Positions 46,396 through 56,600 of a DNA stretch of 64,000 nt are shown piece after piece. Positions within the stretch are counted from its first letter, which is position 1. Every line of letters begins with the position of its first letter. The position numbers were made by a program, and so were the translations under genes. The notes below the pieces were generated by a model. The model made no database searches, was not told the DNA's origin, and was given only the letters and a program-made list of their open reading frames with translations. Origin of the DNA: Paramacrobiotus metropolitanus. Lineage: Eukaryota; Tardigrada; Eutardigrada; Parachela; Macrobiotidae. The stretch lies in NCBI RefSeq assembly GCF_019649055.1, contig NW_026570314.1, positions 434,001 to 498,000 on the forward strand. Direction: 5' to 3'.

Positions 46396-47121
46396 CTAGA
46401 AAGAAACATGGACAGCTCCATGCGGCGGCATGATTCCCCGGCGTTTCATTTCTTGTGTGATATAATCTGTCATCTCCTTTTCAGCTTGCGCTCGACATAT
46501 ACCACAGTTATGCGCTTTCATGGTCAGTGTATCATGGTGCACACTACCGACGTGCTTCATAATCACAACAGCAGCGGTTGCGATGCATAATCCGATCGGC
46601 GTGGCGACATTCGAAGCGCCGATAGCGAGGGTAACTGCAGCTGCGGTGGCACCTGCTCCAGCTGCTGTCGCCATGAACGGAAGTATTTTCTTTCTGTAAT
46701 CATTGTACTTTATTCGTTTAGCTCGACCAGCCAAAATATCAAATTTTCCTTCGCTTTCTAACGATCGTTGGATGTAGAGGTAGTTAGTGCAGTCTTCTAG
46801 TGGGGAAATAGTATGCCTTAAAAGCACTACAGAGGAATGCGCATCCGACATCTGAGCATTGTCATATAACAGCTTTTCCTCTGGACACTTGGTTTCATTT
46901 GACAGCATAAGCAATTCATCATGTGTTAGTCCAGTCGTGATGTCGTATTCAAAAGAAAATAGCTCACTCTGTACGGAACTCGCTTTATGGTCGCACGCCG
47001 GAGATTTACTCGTATTATGAGTAGATGGCCGTGTTAGCGTAGGTTGGACGGCCTGATTCCACTTGGACACCTGTGCTTGCGGTGGGAACAGTGCTGTTTC
47101 CGGTGTTGAGGATTCTATCAT
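46396..47121 (-). CDS. unrecognised protein, left member of divergent paralogue pair, 241 aa
   Basis: A single uninterrupted frame runs from the ATG at 47121 to the stop at 46396. Residues 1-52 are Ser/Thr/Pro-rich. At 55-69 is FSFEYDITTGLTHDE, shared with the neighbour as FEFSYELTTGITREE. Residues about 125-135 are GKFDILAGRAK (neighbour: GKYNILVGQVK). Residues about 146-188 form a Gly/Ala/Val-rich hydrophobic stretch long enough for two membrane-spanning segments joined by a Pro-Ile-Gly turn. The tail has HNCGIC and a charged helix (AQAEKEMTDYITQEMKRRG). No signal peptide is seen. I do not recognise the family. A hydrophobic hairpin suggests membrane insertion (inference). CACAG/GAATC just ahead of the ATG might be the acceptor of a 5'-UTR intron. 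Confidence 0.7.
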   Translation of the reverse strand: MIESSTPETALFPPQAQVSKWNQAVQPTLTRPSTHNTSKSPACDHKASSVQSELFSFEYDITTGLTHDELLMLSNETKCPEEKLLYDNAQMSDAHSSVVLLRHTISPLEDCTNYLYIQRSLESEGKFDILAGRAKRIKYNDYRKKILPFMATAAGAGATAAAVTLAIGASNVATPIGLCIATAAVVIMKHVGSVHHDTLTMKAHNCGICRAQAEKEMTDYITQEMKRRGIMPPHGAVHVSF

Positions 47122-47807
47122 TCTGATTCCTGTGATTTGGCTGTAAAAACAAATAAGTTTCTGCGATATTCCTACCGCCTACGCATTTACAAAGGTAAAA
47201 TAAACGTAATAATAAAGACTATGAACTTTAGAGCCAAATGAATTGAATACGTACTATAAAGTAGTAGCAGTACAATACTCTTACCGTGTTTGTCGAATCA
47301 GAAGCTTAAAATTGGTTTGCGTAATAGCAGCGATGACCACAGTACAAAAAAATATGACGAGGCGATCCCACCATAAAACTTCCTGAACAATTCAGAAACG
47401 GAAGTGCGTTTTTAATTCAGTTTGACAGCATTGAAAGTTTAGGCGATGCAGTCACAGATCCCTTGTTGAGTCCAAGTAAAATTATTTCACATTGTAAGCA
47501 ACTTCGATACTCGAGCTAACACGATAACACGGCGTAAGCCACCAGAAAACCATTACAAAACACTTCACAATTTAGCCTAACTATTGTAAAGTTTTCTTAT
47601 AAATAGCAGAACACACTTAGAATCGGTTCCTTCCGTCTTTATCTGTTAGAACAGTACTAGCAGTGTAGACACACAGATAAGCATGGTGATAAATTATCTG
47701 GCACCTCTCGCCAGTACGCTGCCATAAGACCCGAGCAGTTTTCAAATTGTTACTAATCAACAAGATTAGTGGTAAATCTGGAGTTTCCATACAGCATATT
47801 GAGAGAT
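47122..47807. promoter_or_regulatory. shared divergent promoter region of the paralogue pair
   Basis: This is 686 bp between two start codons pointing away from each other. A good TATA box (TATAAATAG, 47598-47606) lies about 200 bp ahead of the plus-strand ATG. No equally good TATA box was seen for the minus-strand gene. Shared regulation is inferred from the arrangement. Confidence 0.5.
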
Positions 47808-48446
47808 ATGACGGAGAACAATCGACCAACGGGTTTTGCATTTTCTCACAGTCAGCTGGAGCAGTTCGAGGAGCTGACGAGGAAATGGGGCACAACAAGT
47901 CTCTTGTCAGACACTTTTGAGTTTTCATATGAGCTGACAACTGGCATCACCAGGGAAGAATTCCATTTTTTAAAAGAAGCTTGTCAGGACCCGGACTTGA
48001 AAGCTCTTTATGAGAACACCATCCTTGTCGGCGATTCCAAAGCAAAATGTGTCAGCACGCCTACCGTCGGCAACCGCCTGGTTCAAAAGTCTGTACTGTT
48101 ATATAGACGACGACATGATGGAAAGTACAACATTCTGGTCGGACAGGTCAAGCAGAAGATCGAAGTGGATTGGCGCAAGTGTCTTGCGGCGTTGGCAGGA
48201 TCCGCTTTCACCGGAGTTACTGTTGCTGTTGCGCCAGCGGCAATGGGTGGACCGGTAGGACTGGCCGCTGGGGTTGCTGTGGGTGCGGTTTGTTTGTCGA
48301 TCACGATCGTGAAAGGGTCTTTTGATTACCTTAATACCGACCCGGTCAAGGACGACGTTTTGACTGGCTACTTATTGTATAAGTTGCTGGACAATAATAT
48401 TCTCAAACGAATTCCTAATTCGAATATATACGAAATCGATTTCTGA
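47808..48446 (+). CDS. unrecognised protein, right member of divergent paralogue pair, 212 aa
   Basis: Start chosen at the first ATG (MTENNRPTGF) of a frame that is open upstream to 47769 without another ATG. Shared blocks with its neighbour in the same order: FEFSYELTTGITREE at 37-51, a Tyr/Leu-rich block (LKALYENTILVGDS), GKYNILVGQVK at 105-115, and a Gly/Ala/Val-rich hydrophobic stretch at about 126-168 with a GGPVG turn in the middle. After the hydrophobic part, DVLTGYLLYKLLDNNI and the end RIPNSNIYEIDF differ in detail but keep the pattern helix then short beta-like tail. No signal peptide and no catalytic motif are seen. One exon covers the whole protein. Confidence 0.72.
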   Translation: MTENNRPTGFAFSHSQLEQFEELTRKWGTTSLLSDTFEFSYELTTGITREEFHFLKEACQDPDLKALYENTILVGDSKAKCVSTPTVGNRLVQKSVLLYRRRHDGKYNILVGQVKQKIEVDWRKCLAALAGSAFTGVTVAVAPAAMGGPVGLAAGVAVGAVCLSITIVKGSFDYLNTDPVKDDVLTGYLLYKLLDNNILKRIPNSNIYEIDF

Positions 48447-49116
48447 AGGTTTTGTTCCTTTTGTCCCTTCTGTTATCACAAGTTGTACTTAATATTTTCT
48501 TAGCGTGATCGCAACGATTTCGCCCGTCTGAATCCGATGGCTGTGTTGAGTTCTTAAAGTCTGACGTAGAATCAAGAAAGGTTTAATAGGCTGTATTCAA
48601 CGCTGTTCGGGAATTACTGTGCATACGTGTATGCTAACCACCTTGCTTCGTCAGCTCTGCCGTTTTATACTTGTTACACTCTTTTCCGCCATGGACATAT
48701 CATAACACACAACAAATAATAACAACAAGTAGGCTAGCTAGAAAACAGCTAAGCTTAACAGTTTGCAGCAATCGAAACATTCGCTAAGGACATACTTAGC
48801 CGGTAAAAATGCCTGGACAACAACGAACCTTTCACTTACGTATCACTTACCGCCGAAGTAACTGTGCATTAGACAATGCCAAGCCGAAAAGCAGACGCAA
48901 CATAACAACCGGATACTATTTAACTGAATGTCATTTAACGTTTACTAATTTTACTGTCACGACGTGGAGCGACGTGCTCTTTAATAATTACTCAACTAAA
49001 TACGTAAACTAACAAATAGAACAGGTATGTAATAGGACATTGCACTGGCACACGTTGCCATGCATCACATTTACTGCTGCTAAAATCGTCGGTTTTATAT
49101 GGTTCTGACCGATCTG
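48447..49116. other. intergenic, nothing recognised
   Basis: This holds the 3' region of the gene above and sequence ahead of carboxypeptidase relic C. Short open frames exist, but none has support. Confidence 0.45.
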
Positions 49117-50580
49117 TGAAGGGTCACCTTCAGAGGCATAAGGTCACCCGAGCTACCGACGAAATAGCTAACTTCCAGACTTTCTGTCGCCAGCACAATC
49201 TCCCCACTGAACCGATCTCGAACAATGTTTCACGGTTGTTTTTGCATCCAGCGGCGAATCTAGGCGGGTTTGGACGAGGAAGGGCTAAAGAACTCACACC
49301 AAAGAGGGGAGCATTCTCTCGCTTTTTCGAGGACCTCCGGCGTAAAAACGTTCGCAATGTACCCTCTACTGCACGTTTTTTTGACGTCCGAATTACGGGT
49401 GGGGGCATTAAAGCCGGTAGCCCCCGTTAAATTCGCCACGGTGTGCATTTATCTTTTAAGGAAATTACGCAGTTATGAAAACATTTCTTGAAATACATAA
49501 TGTACTGAATGGACAAGAAAAGCCGATCGACCGGCAGGACACAAACAAGGTTACACTCGTCAAATGGGACCTTTTACCAGCGATACATACAATAGTGCGA
49601 TACAGGGAACTAGCAACTGGAACCGCGTTTCGCAGTAATCATTATCGAAACGTATGAAGTAAAATGCACATTATTGGCTGTGTTTGTTAGATTACAAGCT
49701 CGGAGGTCCACAGGCGTTTGAAGCATCATTTTAACTAACTTGTACCGAACACTACGCTTGTATCATTTTTATTCTACGAAACCTTTCGGCATCAGCAACC
49801 ATGATATTTACTTATGCAGTTGCAAAATATGGTTGTTTTGCGTGGGCAAAAGCGGGGAAATATGTGACACGGTTTTTTTTGTAAAGTCATGTGGCAAAAG
49901 CTTTAAGGTTAAATCATCGCAGTACAATAACTAATAAATGGCTTGTCTAATGATAACCCTTTCCCACATGCATCCATGCACGCAAATGGATTTCTGGCGC
50001 CATGGTGACCTTTATGCAAAACCAGGCCTAAAGTAAAGGCGGAATTCTTATGAGGTTTTGTGACGAGCTTGAATTCAGATTTAATTGGTGACAAAAAGCA
50101 GCAACCGACGGATGTACGAGGATCTTTACTGGTACTTTGTGCCCATGAGCCATGATCAATCTGGACGAGTATACAATTGTTCACCTGGACTCATACCGTC
50201 ATACGTACAACCGTAAGAGTGAACACAGCATTTACTAGTTTCGATATGATTTCTTCAACAGTGTTTATACGTAAAGGACCATTTGTGGCGGAAAATCAGG
50301 GTGACTGTTCCTTTTAGCGAATGTAATGGAGTGGAACCCAACCGCAGTTACGACTTTATTGGGCAAAGCAAGAGCAGCGTTGATCCAAGAATTATTAATT
50401 CGGCCACTGAGTCAATTAGTTCAGTGCTGAGTAGAAATCCTGCCGGTGTTCGATTTCTGCAACATATCTCTGGTGGTGCTGCACAACGCTCCGAGCCGGA
50501 AAGCCCGTTTCTCTTCGAGAATGTTCTGATCTGCGGCGGGAACTCCCCGCGTTCTTAACCTTTCTTTCACGTGTGGGAAC
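49117..50580 (+). pseudogene. M14 carboxypeptidase pseudogene C
   Basis: Pieces of the intact gene's exons appear in order: exon 3 at about 49119-49220 (RHKVTRATDEIANFQTFCRQ), exon 4 at about 49500-49600 (NGQEKPIDRQDTNKV), exon 6 at about 49968-50028 (HARKWISGAMVTFM-like; the zinc motif HAREW is changed to HARKW), exon 7 at about 50091-50165, exon 8 at about 50276-50372 (GVEPNRSYDF) and the first half of exon 9 at about 50438-50560. Exons 1, 2 and 5 are missing. The Glu of the zinc motif is lost and several frames are shifted, so it cannot encode an active enzyme. Confidence 0.75.
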
Positions 50581-50734
50581 AACCGCCGTGGTTGTTGTAA
50601 GCACATCCACAAATTTCGGTAAGGAACGTGGCTCATTACCAATTGCTTGGATAGACACGTCATTAGGTCGCGGGATATCATTATTTTCATCCAAAAGCCG
50701 ACGCGATTGTGTTCAACAGCGATTTTAAGCCGAT

Positions 50735-51217
50735 AAAAAGCTCGGTTGCGTCGAGGCCTTCCACACGGACACAGGTCAGTGGGAGGACTTCCCCGGTCTG
50801 GTGGTACCGAGGAGAAGCAGCGCGGCAGTTGCCCTTGACGATGGCAACCTTTTCGTGACGGGTGGGGTGCCCAGTATGCCACCGGGTTATCCGAGTATTC
50901 CCTGTGAGCCGTTGCGTTCCTGTGAGCGTTTCAATGCGCAGGCGAAAGCATGGGAGCTGCTGAGCGCCGAGATGAACGATGGACGCTGGGACCACAGAAT
51001 CTTTTTGCGAGAAGAGCGGGTGCATAATCGGGGTATTAACCGGGTGCGCAGCATGGAGGAGTATGACACCGGTAGCGGTGAGTGGAGCAACGTCGAACTA
51101 AGCATCGCGATGGACAGCGAGAAGCCCAAATTTTACTCCCAGTTCCGCACCTCCCTGGCCAGTGGCCATCAAATTGGCCTTAAATGGTTTGCCATCCCTA
51201 TTTTCGAATTAAGTTAA
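50735..51217 (+). pseudogene. kelch-repeat fragment C
   Basis: One frame at 50801-51217 plus about 60 bp before it encodes three to four kelch blades: EAFHTDTGQWEDFPGLVVPR, AVALDDGNLFVTGGV, RSCERFNAQAKAWELLSAEM and NRVRSMEEYDTGSGEWSNVE. It matches the 3' halves of kelch copies A and B and lacks BTB and BACK parts. It directly follows carboxypeptidase relic C, so the two families have been brought together by rearrangement. Confidence 0.75.
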
Positions 51218-51940
51218 TCTGCAGCGTCAGTAAAACGTTTTACCGTGCTGACCACTTGTTTGTTATAGGAAATTAATTTGCTGGTTTGCTGTTGTTTTAT
51301 GCTTTCTTTTTATAACGAGCCTCGGACTGGGTTCAGAGCCCAGATTGTGCGCGAATGTTAAAGAATTTATCTAAAACTAGCCTAATTATATAATTCTGGA
51401 CTTGCACGCTGTAACATGAATTCTTGTGCTCGAGCAGTGCCGCATTGTAAAACTGGAAGCTTATCAAATATACGTATCTGACGCTACAGCTTATGGCAAT
51501 AAAAATCAGCCACCAATGCTTCCCTTTCTTCATAAATGGATTAGTGTATTAGTGTCCGAAGCTTGGAGGCTCTACGGTTGGTTGGTGGTAGAGAATAACC
51601 TCTGAACTAAGAACAGACGCGACGCTGTTCAGTCGACTTATTCTGTTGACCTTTATACCGTACCTCTGGCTCTGTAGATGACTCAACCAAGCTAACACAA
51701 CAATATCAGGACTCAGAAGGCATTCCGGAGAATTTTTCCGGAGACCAGATACGTATTGGACTAACTGGAGCTGCCAGCCACGCAAGATAACACTTATACA
51801 TTCACAGCGGTTGCTTTTCCCCAAAAGACTGAACAGTGATTTTTGATACTGATTATGAAATATGACAGAACACGTGTAACATCTCATAGATATACAGCAT
51901 AGACGACCTTCTGCAGCCGGTACTGTGCTATTTTTTTCAG
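51218..51940. other. intergenic, nothing recognised
   Basis: AT-rich sequence between the kelch fragment and the carboxypeptidase fragment hit by the retrotransposon. No supported gene or repeat. Confidence 0.4.
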
Positions 51941-51944
51941 TAAA

Positions 51945-52010
51945 CAGAAATGCGAACCGGTGGTGGATTCCTTCCTGGCCTTGGACCCACGTTCGCAGTT
52001 ATGGGACATC
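51945..52010 (+). pseudogene. carboxypeptidase exon 9 relic E, left part
   Basis: The last 60 bases (CGGTGGTGGATTCC to TTCGCAGTTATGG) align with exon 9 of the intact gene just before and at the third zinc-ligand region. The match resumes on the far side of the retrotransposon at 62613. The insertion therefore split an already decaying exon. Confidence 0.7.
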
Positions 52011-52404
52011 TGACGGAGAGACGAGTACGATAGGGATAATACCGTAATATCAATCCTACCGACCTGACTCAACGACAGAGAATGAGCTGATAATCTCAAT
52101 GTGACATAACTAAATAATATGCATACGCTACGACCTACGCGAAGCGAGAATCTGACTGCATTCCGACGATAGATTTTAATAGAAAAACTCCGACGCTGCC
52201 AAACTTCGAATGCGAACCAACTGATGCCAAAAATACTGCAACTCTCGGACTTATATAGGCGCGAAGCGCCTCCGGTTAGAAAAGCCAAAAGTATAACCCA
52301 AAACAAAAGAGAAACTGCGAGAAAGTACAAAAATATAGCCGTAAGTACGAGTACATATATCTAGAAGTACGTACATCGCTGCTACTGTACACCATATTCC
52401 GTCA
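52011..52404 (-). repeat. 3' LTR of the gypsy element
   Basis: 394 bp with TGACGG/CCGTCA ends, identical by eye to 62219-62612. It contains the TATA-like TATATAA (52257-52251 in the transcribed direction) beside a perfect hairpin GGCGC-GAA-GCGCC at 52258-52270. Confidence 0.95.
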
Positions 52405-52411
52405 CCCCCGC
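52405..52411 (-). other. candidate polypurine tract
   Basis: Read on the minus strand, GCGGGGG lies directly against the 3' LTR, where plus-strand DNA priming is expected. It is short and interrupted by C, so only its position supports it. Confidence 0.45.
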
Positions 52412-52936
52412 AAACGGCTATTGGGGAACCCAACACAAAAAGAAACGAAAAGAACAGGAATAAAAAACTAAATAAAAATGAGTTCTCACGCTCTCGACTG
52501 GGCAAGGCGGGCATAATCCGTCCTCCGTCCAAGAATGACATGATCCTCCTCCACGGGTGACTGAGTGAGATGGTGAATGAGGAGAGGATCCAAGACGGGG
52601 TGGAAGTGAGAGTTGGCAGGAAAAAGTGAGTTGGTAGGAAACACGGCAGTCGGAGAAAACACAAACAGGAAAATCGTCGGAAAAAATAAATCGGAATTTC
52701 AGTGGCAAAATCCAAATAAAATTAACGTAAAATCGCCGATGAAAATTAAGGCAAAAACATCCGCGATTAAACACGAAAATGAAAATAAAAAGCCACTTTT
52801 CGTACTGGGGAATTCTGTCAGCAAAATGTGCAAAAATCACAAGGGAAAAATGAGCAAAATTCCATAGCGGAGATCAACAGGGAATTAGTAACCAGAATGC
52901 AGATTCACAATAAATCAGCAGGAATCATCAGCGCGA

Positions 52937-53464
52937 TCAGAATGAGAAACGAGTCTGCTCAGTACCTGTCGACGGCGCGTTCTTGCTGACATCCAAAGCC
53001 ATCTGCTGACGAAGCTTCTGTTGTCGCTCACGTTCCTTCTCCGCATCACTCTGCACAGCTGAGGCACTCTGTTGGCCAGTGGGAACAGTAGAAGAAGCAG
53101 CTGAATTATGGGCAGGGACTGAGCCATTTCCTCCACCAGCAGTCATATCCACATCACCGTCACGCACAACATTACCAACACTGCCACTCTGTCCATTTTC
53201 GGGATCAGCAGCAAGATCTCGTCCAGCTCGACGCCAGTTATCGTTCGGAGCAGGAGCATTGTCACCAGCGTTAGCTCCACGACGTCCACGAGATTCACCG
53301 CCGCGGTTTCTAGCTGCAAATCGTCCGCGACGACGACCATAACCTCCTCGCTGCGTTTGGAAACCTGCAGCCATTAGCGTAGTACTGTACAGGCCCTGTA
53401 GCAGCTGATTCCGATAATGCTGATGGGCACGGCCGCCTCGTCCACGGTTAAAGTACGGAGGCAT
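52937..53464 (-). CDS. RGG-rich 3' frame of the gypsy element, 175 aa
   Basis: Start at the ATG of MPPYFNRGRGGRAHQHY; the frame lies 3' of pol, where other elements carry env. The first half is Arg/Gly-rich with several RGG and RRG motifs (QRGGYGRRRGRF, NRGGESRGRRG). The middle is Asp/Gly/Ser-rich, and the end has a charged helix (DAEKERERQQKLRQQMAL). There is no signal peptide or membrane helix, so it is not an envelope protein. It is likely an RNA-binding accessory or nucleocapsid-like protein (inference). Expression would need a spliced or internal transcript. Confidence 0.6.
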   Translation of the reverse strand: MPPYFNRGRGGRAHQHYRNQLLQGLYSTTLMAAGFQTQRGGYGRRRGRFAARNRGGESRGRRGANAGDNAPAPNDNWRRAGRDLAADPENGQSGSVGNVVRDGDVDMTAGGGNGSVPAHNSAASSTVPTGQQSASAVQSDAEKERERQQKLRQQMALDVSKNAPSTGTEQTRFSF

Positions 53465-53685
53465 AATATCACAAAATTTCAACTTGACAAAACAAACTGA
53501 GATTCACAGAAAGAGAGATCAATCCGCAAAGAGAAAACTCGAGAACCCAAAACAAATTCACCAGTGAGCAGCTGCAAATTTTTGCAATGCGATTTTCAAC
53601 CACAAGGCTGCAGCATACAGCATATAGATACTGCATCAACCTGCCGTCTCGCGGCGGTTGCGACAGTTCCCGGGGATTTCGGGGA

Positions 53686-56600
53686 TTACTGTTTGTTAAT
53701 CAGCCTGTCCGGCTGTTTCACATTTCTGCCATAACGAGTTCTAACTGGAACGGCGGGAACGTCTTGGACTTCCGGTTCAGGTAATTCTGGCCTGACGGGG
53801 AACTCCTCGATCTCGTCTTCGAGCTCTTTTTCCACAGGCTTAAGCGGCTTATGACTTGTACTTATATCTTCAATATCAGTCGGCTCTGGCTCATCTGGTT
53901 TTCGCATGTTATACGGTCGCATCTGTGATACGTGTACAACGTCCAGTTTCACTGCTCCTCTTTTGTGACACTGTACTCGGTAGTGTATACTGGACAATTT
54001 CGCCTTAACTTCGTAACCAGTTCGCCATAGACCTTCAAACGCCTTGTGTTTGCCTTTCGTACGCGCCATTGCTCGCACCATCACTTGATCACCAACAGAA
54101 TATTCCACTTCCCGTGCGTTCGCATCATACCGAATCTTATCTTTCAAGCGCTGCTGGGTCTCTTCCGCTCGCACCTGATCCAATGCATCTGACAACGTCA
54201 ACTGCAGATGTTGAATAAACAAATGTGCAGGGATCGGGAAGTCTTCGTCACCGTCGTACTTCGGAATGAAGTTGTCTTGCGGTAAACGCAAGTCTTCACC
54301 ATACATTAACTTCGCTGGTGTAAAACCACCAATGCGTTTTACCGGCTTCGTGTTAAAGGCAAAACAGATAGCAGGGAGATACACATCCCAATCTGTTTGT
54401 TCATCGTTTATGTACTTTGATATTGCTTTTTTGAATTCGCCTACGCGCTTCTCTGCTAACCCGTTTCCCATATTGTGGTATGCAACAACCGGCACATGTG
54501 CAATTCCCATAACGGCAGACAATTCACCGAACATGTCGGACATGAAGTTGGACCCCCTGTCCGACGTGAGATTCTTCGGCACACCAAACGGCATAATGAT
54601 TTTTTCGAATACGAACTGTGCTAGCGTAGCACTGTCATTCGCTTCTACCGCTTGTGCGACAACCCACTTTGATCCATAATCCACACCAATCATGATGTGT
54701 TTTTTACCGTTTTTTGTTAACGGTAAACTGCTAGCCACATCAATAGACCAGCAGCTGCGCGGGTTTACAATAGGATTGTGCTGCAAAAATCCAGCCGTTT
54801 TCTGGTTCACAGGATTACGTGCCTGGCACTGTGCACAGGACATCACATAGTTAGTGACACTCTCTTTCATATGCGGCCAATAATAGTACGCGTGCATCTT
54901 CTTCAAGTACCGGCGCTGGTACGGCTTCATATCCTGCGTAGGATCACTAAGTAGTGATTTCCAATGTGCAATTACGCGGTCTTTTGACTGCTCTTCAACC
55001 CAATACTGTGCACGCTGTTCAGGTACAAACTGTATTTCAGTATTGTTTTTCACTTCCTTTCGCTCCGTTTTGTTGAATAACCGAACTTCAGCCCTGAACG
55101 CGTCAATGTACTGTACTTGTTTACAGTTTTCTCTCTTACGCACTGCATCGATCTGTGCCACCGTATGTTCATCGGGCTGGTCATCTTCACGATAGTCTGG
55201 AATGACATCCGACTCATTCGATTCCGGCTCTTTCATGTTACCGGTCTGCCGTGACAAAGCATCGGCTTCAACATTCGCTGCTCCCTTTATGTACTTTGGC
55301 ACCATATCGTAGTCCTGTACATACAATGCCCATCGACCAATACGTCCATGCATATCGCGCATGTTACGTAAAAACGTTAACGCGGCGTGGTCAGTGTACA
55401 CTTCAAACTTTTTATACGCCAAGAAGTGACGCCATTTTTTAAGCGCACAAATGAGTCCATACGCTTCCAACTCGAGTGGGAAGTATATTCTGCTCTGAGT
55501 CGGCGTAAGCAGTTTGGACAAATACGCAATCGGCCGCCAGTGGCCATCAACAAACTGCTTGAGTACTGCGCCAACAGCAATTTTCGAAGCATCAATCACC
55601 ATCTGTATCGGCGCCTGGTCATCGAAGCGCGCCAATATCGGAGCAGAACGCAAAGCATCTTTCAGCTGCTGCATTGCGTTTTCCTGTTCCTGTTCCCACT
55701 TAAATTCTGCTGATTTCGGGACTAACCGCTGAAGCGGTTCAGCTATGTCCTGAAACTTGGGAATGAACTGTCGGTAGTAACCGACCATACCGAGGAATCG
55801 TTGTATTCCTTTACGGTCTTTCAACGGACCGAACGATTTTACCGCTTCCAGCTTTTCCGGGTCGGTACTGATACCGTTACCATCAACCACGTGACCCAAG
55901 AATGATATTTTTTCCATGAAAAATTCACATTTGTCTGGATTAATCGTCCAGCCGCACTCCTTTAAGCGTGCAAGGAGTTCTGCCAAGTCACGAAAGTGCT
56001 CTTCAATTGTATCTGAGAAACATATGATGTCATCAATAAATACGAGTACTTTTTTGTGCTTTAACTCAGCTAAAGTCAAGTCCATGGCTCTTTGAAATGC
56101 GCTTGGCGCATCTTTCATACCGAATGGTAGTACTTTGTATTGGTATGTAAATTCTTCAGCTACCATTGTAGCTTTTTTCCGGTCTTCCTCTTTCAGCTTT
56201 ATCTGCCAAAATCCAGACTTCAAGTCGATTTTTGAAAATACTTTGGCCTTTGCGACCGCATTCAATATGTCGTCAATTCTGGGCAGTGGATAACTGCTGC
56301 CCTGCAGTTTTTCATTCAGTTTACGGAAATCTACGGTTAGCCGTCGGCTACCGTCTTTTTTCTTTACAATGCATATGGGCGACCCCCACGGGGAATTAGT
56401 TAACTCAATTATCCCATCACGCATCATTTCTTTTGTTTTCTCTCTCAGCCATTTCCTGTCCTCAAAGGACACACGATACGGTGGCTGTCTTACTGGTGCA
56501 CTTGTACCTGTATCGACCGGGTGCTCATATATATTGCAGCAGCCGACCGGTCTCTCTTTTGTTGGAAATACTTCCTTGTTTGCGCGAAGTATTTTGTACA

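Noticed and set aside
51884-52330. Open frame of 148 codons on the minus strand, repeated at 62173-62538
   Set aside because: It lies in the LTR and its flank and is duplicated only because the two LTRs are identical. Composition does not look coding, and it runs past the LTR edge in unrelated sequence.
52251-52840. Two minus-strand frames rich in Phe/Leu/Ser near the 3' LTR, possibly an envelope protein
   Set aside because: They overlap, have no signal peptide plus ectodomain layout, and their hydrophobicity comes from a T-rich stretch. No envelope motif is seen.
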